The position numbers and the translations under genes are program-made. Source: Mesorhizobium sp. M1E.F.Ca.ET.045.02.1.1 (GTDB lineage Bacteria > Pseudomonadota > Alphaproteobacteria > Rhizobiales > Rhizobiaceae). From it: DNA of 64,000 nucleotides. This document shows positions 51,308 to 59,430 of this stretch, piece by piece. The notes under the pieces were generated by a model. The model did not search any database. It saw nothing but the letters and a program-made list of their open reading frames with translations, and was not told the origin of the DNA. The first letter of the stretch is position 1; every line of letters begins with the position of its first letter. The stretch lies in assembly GCF_003952485.1 (NCBI RefSeq), contig NZ_CP034447.1, forward strand, positions 7,020,501 through 7,084,500, in the 5' to 3' direction.

Positions 51308-52072
51308 ATGAAACTGTTCGATCTTCACGGCGACGTGGCATTGGTGACAGGCGCCGGCAGCGGCATCGGTCAGGCGATCGCCATCGGGCTTGCGGAGGCC
51401 GGCGCCGATGTCGCCTGCTTCGGCCACAGCTCGAAAGGCGGGCTTGAAGAGACGGCCGGCAAGATCAAGGCGCTCGGCCGCAAGGCGCTGGTGCTGACCG
51501 GCACGGTGACATCCGAAAGCGACCTTGCGGCGGCGGTGGAACGTATCGAGAAGAAACTCGGCGCGCTGACGATTGCCGTCAACAATGCCGGCGTCGCCGG
51601 GGCAGAACCCGCCGAGACGCTGCCGATGGAAAAGTGGCAGAAGATCTACGACGTCAATGTCAGCGGCGTCTTCCTGTCCTGCCAGGCCGAGGCGCGCGTC
51701 ATGCTGCCCCGCCGCCGGGGCTCGATCATCAACATCGCCTCGATGTCGGGCTCGATCGTCAATCGCGGCCTGACGCAGGCGCACTACAATTCCTCCAAGG
51801 CGGCGGTGATCCACATGTCGAAGAGCCTCGCCATGGAGTGGGCCGACCGCGGCCTGCGCGTCAATGTGGTGAGCCCCGGCTACACACTGACGCCAATGAA
51901 CAAACGCCCAGAGGTCGCCGAGCAGATAAAAATCTTCGAGCGCGACACGCCGATGGGCCGCATGGCGACGCCGGAGGAGATGGTCGGCCCGACTGTGTTC
52001 CTGGCAAGCCGGGCCGCGAGTTTCGTCACCGGCATCGACCTCATCGTCGATGGCGGCTTCGTCTGCTGGTAG
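51308..52072 (+). CDS. short-chain dehydrogenase/reductase (SDR), polyol-type
   Basis: 254 residues. Cofactor motif TGAGSGIGQAIAIG, NNAG, catalytic Ser in IASMSGS and Y-x-x-x-K as YNSSK. C-terminal VDGGFVCW. Starts after a GGAAGAGGGAGAGAG stretch. First of two SDRs downstream of the transporter; likely oxidises the imported sugar alcohol or a related hydroxy compound with NAD(P). Confidence 0.88.
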   Translation: MKLFDLHGDVALVTGAGSGIGQAIAIGLAEAGADVACFGHSSKGGLEETAGKIKALGRKALVLTGTVTSESDLAAAVERIEKKLGALTIAVNNAGVAGAEPAETLPMEKWQKIYDVNVSGVFLSCQAEARVMLPRRRGSIINIASMSGSIVNRGLTQAHYNSSKAAVIHMSKSLAMEWADRGLRVNVVSPGYTLTPMNKRPEVAEQIKIFERDTPMGRMATPEEMVGPTVFLASRAASFVTGIDLIVDGGFVCW

Positions 52073-52084
52073 GGGAAAGTTGAA

Positions 52085-52870
52085 GTGCAGAAGCGTTTCG
52101 AAGGAAAGACAGCGGTCGTCACGGGCGCCAGCGGCGGCATCGGCGCCGCCATGGCCAAGCGCTTCGCGGCGGAAGGCTCGGCGGTCGTGGTCAGCGCCAT
52201 CGATCCCCGCGTCGACGAAGTTGCAGCAAGCCTCAAGGCATCGGGTGCGAAGGTCGCCTCGATGCGCATGGACGTAACGAAGAAGGACGAGGTCGAGGCA
52301 CTCTACGATCTTGCCGAGAAGGAATTCGGCCGCGTCGACATCTCCGTGCAGAACGCCGGCGTCATCACCATCGCCAGGATCGAGGCGATGACGGAAGCCG
52401 AGTGGGACAAGGTGATGGCGGTGAACACCAAGGGCGTGTTCCTGTGCTGCCAGGAGGCGATTGCCCGCATGCGCAAGCATGGCCAAGGCGGCCGGCTGAT
52501 CAACACGGCGTCCGGCCAGGCGCGGCAGGGCTTCATCTACACTCCGCACTACGCGGCCTCGAAATTCGGCGTCGTCGGCATCACCCAGAGCCTCGCCAAG
52601 GAAGTCGCCAAGGAGAAGATCACCGTCAACGCCATCTGCCCCGGCATCATCGACACCGACATGTGGGCCTATAACGACACCGCCTGGGGCAAGCTGCTAG
52701 GCGACTACAAGCCGGGCGAGCTGATGGCGGAATGGGTGAAGAACATCCCGATGGGCCGCGCCGGCAGCGGCGAGGATGTGTCCGGCCTGGTCAGCTTCCT
52801 CGCCAGCGACGACGCGGCCTACATCACCGGACAGACCATCAATGTCGACGGCGGCCTGATCATGTCGTGA
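52085..52870 (+). CDS. short-chain dehydrogenase/reductase (SDR), second
   Basis: 261 residues starting with GTG 52085 (GGGGAAAG upstream). TGASGGIGAAMAKRF, NAG in VQNAGV, catalytic YAASK, and the terminal NVDGGLIM. About 40% like classical polyol/acetoin-type SDRs by pattern only. Twelve bases after the first SDR, so the two act in one pathway, perhaps successive oxidations or different stereoisomers. Confidence 0.88.
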   Translation: MQKRFEGKTAVVTGASGGIGAAMAKRFAAEGSAVVVSAIDPRVDEVAASLKASGAKVASMRMDVTKKDEVEALYDLAEKEFGRVDISVQNAGVITIARIEAMTEAEWDKVMAVNTKGVFLCCQEAIARMRKHGQGGRLINTASGQARQGFIYTPHYAASKFGVVGITQSLAKEVAKEKITVNAICPGIIDTDMWAYNDTAWGKLLGDYKPGELMAEWVKNIPMGRAGSGEDVSGLVSFLASDDAAYITGQTINVDGGLIMS

Positions 52871-52999
52871 GGGGCCACGACCGTATCTCGGCTGGCGGCA
52901 AACTCTTATGGGCGACCCGCCGACGGCGCCAATACCTTGCCCGACGTATAGTGCGCGCACCTTTGTTCTTCGCACATACGGAAGCTTCCTCAACCAACT

Positions 53000-53242
53000 G
53001 TGAAAGGCCGCGGTCTGGTGCCTGTCGCCATCGATCCCGAGACGGCCTTCAAGCTGGCGGTAATAGAGGCCTTCGCCACTGCCGGCATTTCCAAGTCGGA
53101 ACTCGCTCGGCGCCTCGGGCGGGGCGAGACGGAGGCGGGTCGTATCCTCGACCCGGACCACCCGACGGGCTTGCCGCTGATGAAAGCGGCGCTTGCCGTG
53201 CTCGGCAAGCAAGCTGTCGTATCAATCATGGATGCGGCTTGA
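53000..53242 (+). CDS. HicB-like HTH fragment or solitary antitoxin-like protein
   Basis: 80 residues from GTG. The pattern LAVIEAFATAGISKSELARRLGRGETEAGRILDPDHPTGLPLMKAALAVLGK is the C-terminal helix-turn-helix region of HicB-family antitoxins. The N-terminal partial-RNase-H domain and a HicA toxin are not seen in the 130 bases upstream or in the next gene. Either a truncated remnant or a free-standing DNA-binding protein. Confidence 0.5.
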   Translation: MKGRGLVPVAIDPETAFKLAVIEAFATAGISKSELARRLGRGETEAGRILDPDHPTGLPLMKAALAVLGKQAVVSIMDAA

Positions 53243-53339
53243 CGCCCGCGCCGGGACCGTGTCGGAAGATTTCGTTGCCGGACCCGCGACATAAGAAGGC
53301 TTGCCGCCACGATTGCGCTCCTGTGTCGCACCGAATATG

Positions 53340-53354
53340 TTCACTTGGAGTGAA
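53340..53354. promoter_or_regulatory. candidate XRE-cupin operator TTCACT-n3-AGTGAA
   Basis: TTCACT (53340-53345) and AGTGAA (53349-53354) are perfect 6-bp arms around TGG, 27 bases before the regulator's ATG. A related TTTCAC element lies upstream of the small-protein/APC operon at 54281. Autoregulation and control of the next operon is inferred. Confidence 0.5.
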
Positions 53355-53380
53355 ATAACTCCGCATTGGCTTGGGGCGAC

Positions 53381-54103
53381 ATGGCGAAGAAGAATTCCAA
53401 TACCAAGCCTGCCGGCGTGGCCGCCAAGGGCAAGACGCTGCCAAAAAACATCCCGGCCCATGGGCCCACGATCCGAACGCCGCTGACGCAAGACCCGCAC
53501 GCGATCCGCGACACCCGCGAAAAAGTGCTGGAGGTCGCCATTGGCCATGAGGTGCGCGCCTTCCGCAAGAAGCTCGGCATCACGGTCGCCGATCTCGCGG
53601 CGGCCACCGACATTTCGCTCGGCATGCTGTCGAAGATCGAGAACGGCATCACCTCGCCTTCGCTGACCACGCTGCAGGCGCTGTCGCGGGCGCTCGGCGT
53701 TCCTCTCACCGCCTTCTTTCGCCGCTTCGAGGAGGAACACAGCGCAGTCTTCGTCAAGGCCGGCGAAGGCGTCGATGTCGAGCGGCGCGGCACGCGCGCT
53801 GGCCACCAGTACAATCTGCTCGGCCATATCGGCGCAAACACCAGCGGCGTCGTCGTCGAGCCCTACATGATCACGCTGACCGAGGAGTCGGATGTGTTCC
53901 CGACCTTCCAGCATGAAGGCATGGAGTTCCTCTACATGCTCGAGGGCGAGGTTCTGTACCGGCATGGCAGCAACCTCTACCCGATGAAGCCGGGCGACAG
54001 TCTGTTCTTCGATGCCGACGCGCCGCACGGACCGGAAGAGCTGACGCGGCTGCCGATGCGCTATCTTTCCATAATCTGCTACCCGCAGAACAGCACGAGC
54101 TGA
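53381..54103 (+). CDS. XRE-cupin transcriptional regulator
   Basis: 240 residues. A ~45-residue basic N-terminal extension precedes the HTH (RAFRKKLGITVADLAAATDISLGMLSKIENGITSPS), then a cupin (FPTFQHEGMEFLYMLEGEVLYRHGSNLYPMKPGDSLFFDADAPHGP). Start chosen at ATG 53381; a TTG at 53366 is less likely. Sits directly upstream of the small-protein/APC operon, which it probably controls. Confidence 0.85.
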   Translation: MAKKNSNTKPAGVAAKGKTLPKNIPAHGPTIRTPLTQDPHAIRDTREKVLEVAIGHEVRAFRKKLGITVADLAAATDISLGMLSKIENGITSPSLTTLQALSRALGVPLTAFFRRFEEEHSAVFVKAGEGVDVERRGTRAGHQYNLLGHIGANTSGVVVEPYMITLTEESDVFPTFQHEGMEFLYMLEGEVLYRHGSNLYPMKPGDSLFFDADAPHGPEELTRLPMRYLSIICYPQNSTS

Positions 54104-54241
54104 TCAGCGCGTAAGCCCTACCTCGCGAGGCATTTCAGCTGGCTCGTGCCCAGCGTCATGCAGTTCCTGCGGGCAAATGGTTTTATCCACAGGCAAGCGG
54201 CGGGCCATGAAGCCAAGTCGTTTACGCTGCGTAAAACCGGC

Positions 54242-54296
54242 TTGACAATCTCGCGGTTCGAGCAGAACTTATGAAAAAAATTTCACTCTGTTGAAA
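54242..54296 (+). promoter_or_regulatory. promoter and dyad of the APC permease operon
   Basis: TTGACA (54242-54247) and AACTTA (54266-54271), 18 bases apart, form a good promoter; the dyad TTTCA (54281-54285) with TGAAA (54292-54296) follows near the expected +1. The half-site resembles TTCACT in front of the XRE-cupin gene. The gap 54104-54349 otherwise holds no gene. Confidence 0.55.
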
Positions 54297-54349
54297 GAGT
54301 GGACGCCCGGTCGTTTCGGGACCGGACGTCGAGAAAAGGGGAAAAACCG

Positions 54350-54637
54350 ATGTCCGACCTTAAGCAGCGCGTCGAAGCGCTGTACCGTTCCGACGTGCGC
54401 GGATCCGTGCTCCTGATCGTCTGCCTGTGGGCAACGATCCTCTTCGTCCTCCTGATGACCTGGGCTTATATCCCCGACAGCGGGATCAAGCTCGTGGTGG
54501 TGGTCGCGGCCGCCGCGGTGCTGATCTTCAACACCGCCGCCATCCTGGCGATGCTCAATCACTACAAGGAAGACAAGGACTTCATCTACGGCCTCGACAT
54601 CAAGAACGCCGACGCGTTCCGCAACCGCAAGTCCTGA
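54350..54637 (+). CDS. small two-helix membrane protein, APC operon gene 1
   Basis: 95 residues. Two membrane helices: residues ~19-40 (SVLLIVCLWATILFVLLMTW) and ~47-68 (IKLVVVVAAAAVLIFNTAAI), then a charged tail (NHYKEDKDFIYGLDIKNADA). No family name recognised. First of three small membrane proteins that precede an APC permease; ATG follows AAAGGGGAAAAACC. Possible subunit or accessory of the transporter. Confidence 0.8.
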   Translation: MSDLKQRVEALYRSDVRGSVLLIVCLWATILFVLLMTWAYIPDSGIKLVVVVAAAAVLIFNTAAILAMLNHYKEDKDFIYGLDIKNADAFRNRKS

Positions 54638-54648
54638 GGGGAAAGACC

Positions 54649-55026
54649 ATGTCTCGCTACATCCCGCCGGAACAGAGCAAGGCCGGCCAGATCTTCGACA
54701 TCGCCGTCGTCGTGGTCGCCATCTTCGTGGCGCTGTGGCTGCCGCTGAAACTCGGCCTCGCCGGCGCGGCGAAATCCATCGATCCCCTGGACGCCAAGAC
54801 CTGGGACGCGCTCGGCCAGAACGCGACCATGGCCTCGGTCTGGGAAAAGCTCGGCTATACGCCAGAGACCGCGCACGACATCATCCAGAACCGCTTCCAC
54901 TACATCATCGACTGGCCGACGCTGATCATCATGGCGGTCGTGCTGATCGCCTATTTCGTCTTCCTGTTCCGCGCCTCCGATCGCGAGTATCGCGAGGTGA
55001 TCAACGAAAAATTCGACGACAAGTAA
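54649..55026 (+). CDS. small membrane protein, APC operon gene 2
   Basis: 125 residues. Helix one at ~15-37 (IFDIAVVVVAIFVALWLPLK), an extracytoplasmic stretch with WEKLGYTPETAHDIIQNRFHYI, and helix two at ~90-108 (LIIMAVVLIAYFVFLFRA), then an acidic/basic tail (SDREYREVINEKFDDK). GGGGAAAG before ATG; 11 bases after gene 1. Family not recognised. The conserved-looking Tyr/Trp-rich middle suggests a specific interaction. Confidence 0.8.
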   Translation: MSRYIPPEQSKAGQIFDIAVVVVAIFVALWLPLKLGLAGAAKSIDPLDAKTWDALGQNATMASVWEKLGYTPETAHDIIQNRFHYIIDWPTLIIMAVVLIAYFVFLFRASDREYREVINEKFDDK

Positions 55027-55059
55027 TCCTTCGACGACACGTAATTCAGGGACACGATC

Positions 55060-55221
55060 ATGTGGATGACAGTCTCTTACGCATGCTGGGGCATCTCGAT
55101 CCTGCTGGCGCTCTGGATGCTCTACGACTGGTTCAAAGTCGATACGACCTATTCCGAGGGTGTTTTGACCTCCTCGCGCGAGGGCGAGCTTGAAGCCGTT
55201 TCCGAAAAACACCGGATCTGA
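55060..55221 (+). CDS. 53-residue membrane peptide, APC operon gene 3
   Basis: Too short for usual cut-offs but well supported: ATG, one membrane helix (VSYACWGISILLALWMLYDW) and a C-terminal tail to KHRI, in the same direction and only 33 bases after gene 2. Its TGA is 13 bases before the permease ATG. It uses the same codon style as its neighbours. Likely a small subunit of the transporter. Confidence 0.7.
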   Translation: MWMTVSYACWGISILLALWMLYDWFKVDTTYSEGVLTSSREGELEAVSEKHRI

Positions 55222-55234
55222 GTGGGGACTGACG

Positions 55235-56641
55235 ATGACCGCTGCGGTTGAAACGGGACTAACGACGACTATCCACGGCGACAGGGTTTCGCTGCTCAGG
55301 GTGCTCGGCCCCGCCCATGTCTGGGCGCTCGGCGTCGGCATCGTGCTGGTCGGCGAGTTCACCGGCTGGAACTTTGCGGCCGACAAGGGCGGGGCGCTTG
55401 CCGCTCTGATCGTCTGCTGGATCGTCGGGTTGCTCTACACATCGGTCGCCATGATCGATTCCGAAGTGACCTCGACCGTCGCCGCGGCCGGCGGGCAATA
55501 CGCGCAGGCCAAGCACATCGTCGGGCCGCTGATGGCCTTCAACGTCGCGCTGTTCCTGGTCTTCGCCTACACCATGCTCGAAGTGTCGGACGCGATCCTG
55601 CTCGGCGACACGATCGTCGCCAAGGCCGGCGTCGAAGGATTGACGCACAATTCCTTCATCGCCGCCACCATCGTGGTGCTCGCCTGGCTCAACTATCGCG
55701 GCGTGCTGATGACGCTCAACGTCAACTTCATCATCACCGCGGTCGCCTATATCTCGATCGTCATCCTGTTCTTCTCGGTGAGCCCCTGGACGCAAGGGGC
55801 GGTGCTGAAACTCAATGAGTTGGTCACGCCCGGCAACGCGCTGCCCTATGGCTGGATCGGCGTTATCGCCGCCTTCCAGTTCGGCATCTGGTATTATCTC
55901 GGCATCGAAGGCACCACGCAGGCCGCCGAGGAAGTGCGCTCGCCGGCGCGCTCCCTGCCCTATGGCACGATGGCCGGCATGATCACGCTTTTGATCGCCG
56001 CCGCCATGACCTGGTATGTCTGCGCCTCGCTGATGCCTTGGGAATATCTTGGCATCACCTATTATCCGCTCTGGGACGCCGGCAAGCTGACCGGCAGCCC
56101 GTTGCTCGAGAACCTGCTCTTCATCGCGACATTGCTCGCGGCGCTCGCCTCGGCCAATGGCTGCATCAACGACGCGGCGCGCGCCTGGTTCTCGCTCGGC
56201 CGCGACCGCTACCTGCCGAGCTGGTTCTCGGCGGTGCATCCGAAGTACCGCACCCCCTATCGCTCGATCCTGTTCCTGCTGCCGATCGCGCTGGCCTTCG
56301 CCTTCATCGCCGACCTCAACCAGGCGATCACCTTCTCGATCCTGTCGGGCGTGCTGCAATACACCTTCATGAGCATCAACATCCTGATGTTCCGCAAGAA
56401 GTGGCCGCTGGGCTCGATCCGCCGCGGCTACACGCATCCCTTCCATCCGCTGCCGGCGATCGTTCTGTTCTGCCTGTGCGTGGTGACCTTCTTCGCCATC
56501 TTCCTCGGCTTCGGCTCGCAGTTGATCGCGATGACCATCTTCTATTTCCTGATCTCGCTGTGGTTCCACTTCTACCGCTACAAGTTCGTGCGCCGCGGCG
56601 ACCAGTTCACCATGCCGTGGCCGAAACCACAGGGCTATTGA
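55235..56641 (+). CDS. APC-family amino acid/amine permease
   Basis: 468 residues, about 12 membrane helices. Opening LLRVLGPAHVWALGVGIVLVGEFTGWNFAAD matches the G(x)GxxxG first-helix pattern of APC transporters related to ethanolamine/amino acid permeases. Other marks: GIEGTTQAAEEVRSPARSLPYG. Start at ATG 55235 after GGGG. It is fourth in a unit with three small membrane proteins, followed by a terminator. Given the methylamine (N-methylglutamate) pathway further downstream, an amine or amino-acid substrate is probable. Confidence 0.88.
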   Translation: MTAAVETGLTTTIHGDRVSLLRVLGPAHVWALGVGIVLVGEFTGWNFAADKGGALAALIVCWIVGLLYTSVAMIDSEVTSTVAAAGGQYAQAKHIVGPLMAFNVALFLVFAYTMLEVSDAILLGDTIVAKAGVEGLTHNSFIAATIVVLAWLNYRGVLMTLNVNFIITAVAYISIVILFFSVSPWTQGAVLKLNELVTPGNALPYGWIGVIAAFQFGIWYYLGIEGTTQAAEEVRSPARSLPYGTMAGMITLLIAAAMTWYVCASLMPWEYLGITYYPLWDAGKLTGSPLLENLLFIATLLAALASANGCINDAARAWFSLGRDRYLPSWFSAVHPKYRTPYRSILFLLPIALAFAFIADLNQAITFSILSGVLQYTFMSINILMFRKKWPLGSIRRGYTHPFHPLPAIVLFCLCVVTFFAIFLGFGSQLIAMTIFYFLISLWFHFYRYKFVRRGDQFTMPWPKPQGY

Positions 56642-56647
56642 ACGGAA

Positions 56648-56675
56648 AAAACCCGCCGCCGGGGCGGCGGGTTTT
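56648..56675 (+). terminator. Rho-independent terminator of APC operon
   Basis: AAAACCCGCCGCC (56648-56660) pairs with GGCGGCGGGTTTT (56663-56675), a GC-rich stem flanked by A- and T-runs, starting 6 bases after the permease stop. It separates the permease unit from the following membrane genes. Confidence 0.85.
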
Positions 56676-56686
56676 GGCGTGTCGAG

Positions 56687-57376
56687 ATGTCTGAGTTGAC
56701 GTCAGCTTTGCTTACCGGAGCGATCGCGCTTGCGGTCGTCCTCCACCTTGCCTGGCTCGCGCGCGCCAGCCGCAACAGGGCCAGTGCGGCGCGCGCCGCC
56801 GACGAGGCAAGCATTCGCGCGGTTATCCCGGACGCCGTCGATGTCTCCGATGGTGCGGCTGGCGTCGCCACCTGGGCCGGTTCGTGGAACGGCGAACGCG
56901 CGCAGGTGCGCACCATCGTCGATACGCTTGCGACCCGGAAGCTTCCAACACGCTGGCTGAGTGTGTCGATCACTGAGCCGGTCGCGGTGCCGGGCATTTT
57001 CGACATGATGATGCGGCCGGGATCGCCGACGACCTTCTCCAATTTCGACCATCTCGAGCACACGCTGCCCAAAACAACCGCCCTGCCCGCCGAAGCGGTG
57101 CTCAGGACCGACCGCCGCGGTGTTGCTTTCCCGCAAGACTTGATCGCAGCGTATGCCGGGGTCTTTGCCGAAGGCCGCGCCAAGGAACTGCTGATCACGC
57201 CCAAGGGCGTGCGCATCGTCTGGCTGCTGGCCCAGGCCGACCGGGTGCGCTACGGCGTCTTCCGGCAAGCCGCTTTCGTCGACGCGAGGCTCGATCCGGC
57301 ATTGCTCGAAGAACTGGTCGAAGCCGCATCCTCGCTTCGTCACGCGATCAACCGGCGCGAAAGGCAGGCCGCATGA
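56687..57376 (+). CDS. membrane-anchored hypothetical protein
   Basis: 229 residues. An N-terminal helix (SALLTGAIALAVVLHLAWLA) anchors a soluble domain. No catalytic motif recognised; the domain contains VWLLAQADRVRYGVFRQAAF and is mostly mixed alpha/beta. Begins 11 bases past the APC terminator and is coupled by ATGA to the next gene. Function unknown. Confidence 0.75.
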   Translation: MSELTSALLTGAIALAVVLHLAWLARASRNRASAARAADEASIRAVIPDAVDVSDGAAGVATWAGSWNGERAQVRTIVDTLATRKLPTRWLSVSITEPVAVPGIFDMMMRPGSPTTFSNFDHLEHTLPKTTALPAEAVLRTDRRGVAFPQDLIAAYAGVFAEGRAKELLITPKGVRIVWLLAQADRVRYGVFRQAAFVDARLDPALLEELVEAASSLRHAINRRERQAA

Positions 57377-57705
57377 GCGACGCCACCGACCACACTGCCA
57401 GGCCTTCGAACCCCTATCTTGTGCTGGCCTCCGCAATCGTCCTGCCAGGCAGCGGGCATGTCATGCTGGGCTTGCCCGCGCGCGGCCTGCAGTTCCTGTT
57501 CTTCATGGTGATCCTCGGCTGGGTGACGACCAAGGTGGCGCCGCCGGACGCCAGCTTCATCGGCCGTCACGCCGGCGGCTTTCTCATCTATGCGCTGTCG
57601 ATCCTCGACGCCTATAGGATAGCGCGCGTCCGCCATGCAATATGGGCCCACAAGCCCCACCCCGATGGCGATAGCGCCACAAGCGGCATGAAGGCTGATA
57701 TATAA
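57373..57705 (+). CDS. small membrane hypothetical protein
   Basis: 110 residues with three probable membrane segments (LVLASAIVLPGSGHVMLGL, LQFLFFMVILGWVTTKV, HAGGFLIYALSILDAYRI). The LPGSGHxxLGLPxRGLxF pattern resembles TM2-like and related small membrane domains. Start ATG overlaps the previous stop (ATGA), so the two form a unit between the APC operon and the N-methylglutamate genes. Function unknown. Confidence 0.75.
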   Translation: MSDATDHTARPSNPYLVLASAIVLPGSGHVMLGLPARGLQFLFFMVILGWVTTKVAPPDASFIGRHAGGFLIYALSILDAYRIARVRHAIWAHKPHPDGDSATSGMKADI

Positions 57706-57730
57706 TCAGAGGAAAATTTCTTTCATACCA

Positions 57731-57784
57731 TTGAGTTACCTGATTTCATTCGGTACATCATCAGGGAGCCATAAACGTCGGAGG
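57731..57784 (+). promoter_or_regulatory. promoter of the N-methylglutamate pathway operon
   Basis: TTGAGT (57731-57736) and TACATC (57754-57759) are spaced by 17 bases; GGAGG (57780-57784) is the ribosome-binding site 5 bases before the ATG at 57790. TTTCAT elements (57721-57726 and 57744-57749) flank the -35 box and may be regulator half-sites. Confidence 0.45.
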
Positions 57785-57789
57785 CTGAC

Positions 57790-58686
57790 ATGTGCGGAAT
57801 CGTCGGACTTTTCCTGAAGGACAAGGCGCTGGAGCCGAAACTCGGCGCGATGCTGTCGGAGATGCTGATCTCGCTCAGCGACCGCGGTCCGGACAGCGCC
57901 GGCATCGCCATCTACGGCGCCGCGACCGGCAATGAGGCCAAGATCACAGTACAGTCGCCGAAGCCCGATCGCGATTTTCGCGGCCTGGATGCCGAGGTCG
58001 CCAAGGCGATCGGCGCGCCGGTGAGCGTCGCGGTCAAGTCCACGCACGCGGTCGTCAGAACCACGCCCGACAAGGTCGACGCCGCACGTGAGGCGCTGCA
58101 GTCGCTGCGCCCCGACATCCGCATCATGGGCGCCGGCGAAGCGGTCGAAATCTACAAGGAAGTCGGCCTGCCGGAAGCCGTCGTCGATCGCTTCGACGTG
58201 CGCTCGATGACCGGCACGCACGGCATCGGCCACACCCGCATGGCGACGGAATCGGCGGTGACGACGATGGGCGCGCATCCGTTTTCCACTGGCGCCGACC
58301 AGTGCCTTGTACATAACGGGTCGCTGTCCAACCACAACAATGTCCGCCGCGAGCTACGGCGCGAAGGCATGACCTTCGAGACCGAGAACGACACCGAGGT
58401 GGCAGCCGCCTATCTCTCCAACAGGATCGCGCATGGCAAGAATCTCGGCGAGGCGCTGGAAGGCACGCTTTCCGATCTCGACGGCTTCTTCACCTTCGTC
58501 GTCGGCACCAAGAACGGCTTCGGCGTGGTGCGCGATCCGATCGCCTGCAAGCCCGCCGTGATGGCCGAGACCGACCAGTACGTCGCCTTCGGCTCGGAAT
58601 ATCGCGCGCTCACCAAGCTGCCCGGCATAGACAATGCGAGGGTTTGGGAACCGGAGCCCGCAACCGTCTATTTCTGGGAGCATTGA
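57790..58686 (+). CDS. mgsA: N-methylglutamate synthase subunit A (class II glutamine amidotransferase, GlxB-like)
   Basis: 298 residues. MCGIVGLFLK supplies the N-terminal catalytic cysteine (Cys2) of the Ntn amidotransferase, with later marks RGPDSAGIAIYG, GIGHTRMATESAV and HNGSLSNHNN. It matches GlxB/MgsA (COG0067). Family role: releases the amino/methylamine group from the glutamyl substrate, for transfer to 2-oxoglutarate in the MgsABC complex. First gene of the operon. Confidence 0.9.
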   Translation: MCGIVGLFLKDKALEPKLGAMLSEMLISLSDRGPDSAGIAIYGAATGNEAKITVQSPKPDRDFRGLDAEVAKAIGAPVSVAVKSTHAVVRTTPDKVDAAREALQSLRPDIRIMGAGEAVEIYKEVGLPEAVVDRFDVRSMTGTHGIGHTRMATESAVTTMGAHPFSTGADQCLVHNGSLSNHNNVRRELRREGMTFETENDTEVAAAYLSNRIAHGKNLGEALEGTLSDLDGFFTFVVGTKNGFGVVRDPIACKPAVMAETDQYVAFGSEYRALTKLPGIDNARVWEPEPATVYFWEH

Positions 58687-58690
58687 GTTC

Positions 58691-59422
58691 ATGCCCGCAA
58701 CACCCATGCCGAAGGCGCAGCGCGAGCAAGGCCATGCGAGGGTATTCGACCTCGGCCAGCAGTCCCTGCGCGAGCTGAACCAGGCGCTGCACGATCTCGG
58801 CCCCGGCTCGAACGAAACCGCTTGGGAAGTACTCAATCCGAAAGGCAGCCACTCGGTAGCTGTCGGCGTCGACCAGCCGATCAGCATCGATGTGCGCGGC
58901 AGCGTCGGCTATTACTGCGCCGGCATGAATGACGGCGGCACTATTACCGTGCACGGTTCGGCCGGCCCCGGCGTCGGCGAGAACATGATGTCGGGCCAGA
59001 TCGTGGTCAAAGGCGACGCCAGCCAGTATGCCGGCGCCACCGGCCGCGGCGGCCTGCTGGTCATCGAAGGCAACGCTTCCTCGCGCTGCGGCATCTCGAT
59101 GAAAGGCATCGACATCGTCGTGCGCGGCAATATCGGCCACATGTCGGCCTTCATGGCGCAGTCCGGCAATCTGGTGGTGCTGGGCGATGCCGGCGATGCG
59201 CTGGGCGATTCCATCTACGAGGCGCGGCTCTTCGTGCGCGGCAAGGTCGAGAGCCTTGGCGCCGACTGCATCGCCAAGGAGATGCGGCCCGAGCATATCG
59301 AACTCTTGCAGGGCCTGCTCGACCGCGCCGGCATCACCGACGTCAAGCCTTCGGAATTCAAGCGCTACGGCTCGGCGCGCAAGCTTTACAATTTCAACAT
59401 CGACAACGCCGACGCGTATTGA
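58691..59422 (+). CDS. mgsB: N-methylglutamate synthase subunit B (glutamate synthase beta-helix domain, GlxC-like)
   Basis: 243 residues from MPATPMPKAQ. The right-handed beta-helix of the glutamate synthase C-terminal (alpha-subunit third) domain is visible as GxxGxxxG-type repeats: GYYCAGMNDGGTITVHGSAGPGVGENMMSGQIVVKG and GNIGHMSAFMAQSGNLVVLGDAG. Structural partner of MgsA and MgsC. Four bases after MgsA. Confidence 0.9.
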   Translation: MPATPMPKAQREQGHARVFDLGQQSLRELNQALHDLGPGSNETAWEVLNPKGSHSVAVGVDQPISIDVRGSVGYYCAGMNDGGTITVHGSAGPGVGENMMSGQIVVKGDASQYAGATGRGGLLVIEGNASSRCGISMKGIDIVVRGNIGHMSAFMAQSGNLVVLGDAGDALGDSIYEARLFVRGKVESLGADCIAKEMRPEHIELLQGLLDRAGITDVKPSEFKRYGSARKLYNFNIDNADAY

Positions 59423-59430
59423 GGACAGAA

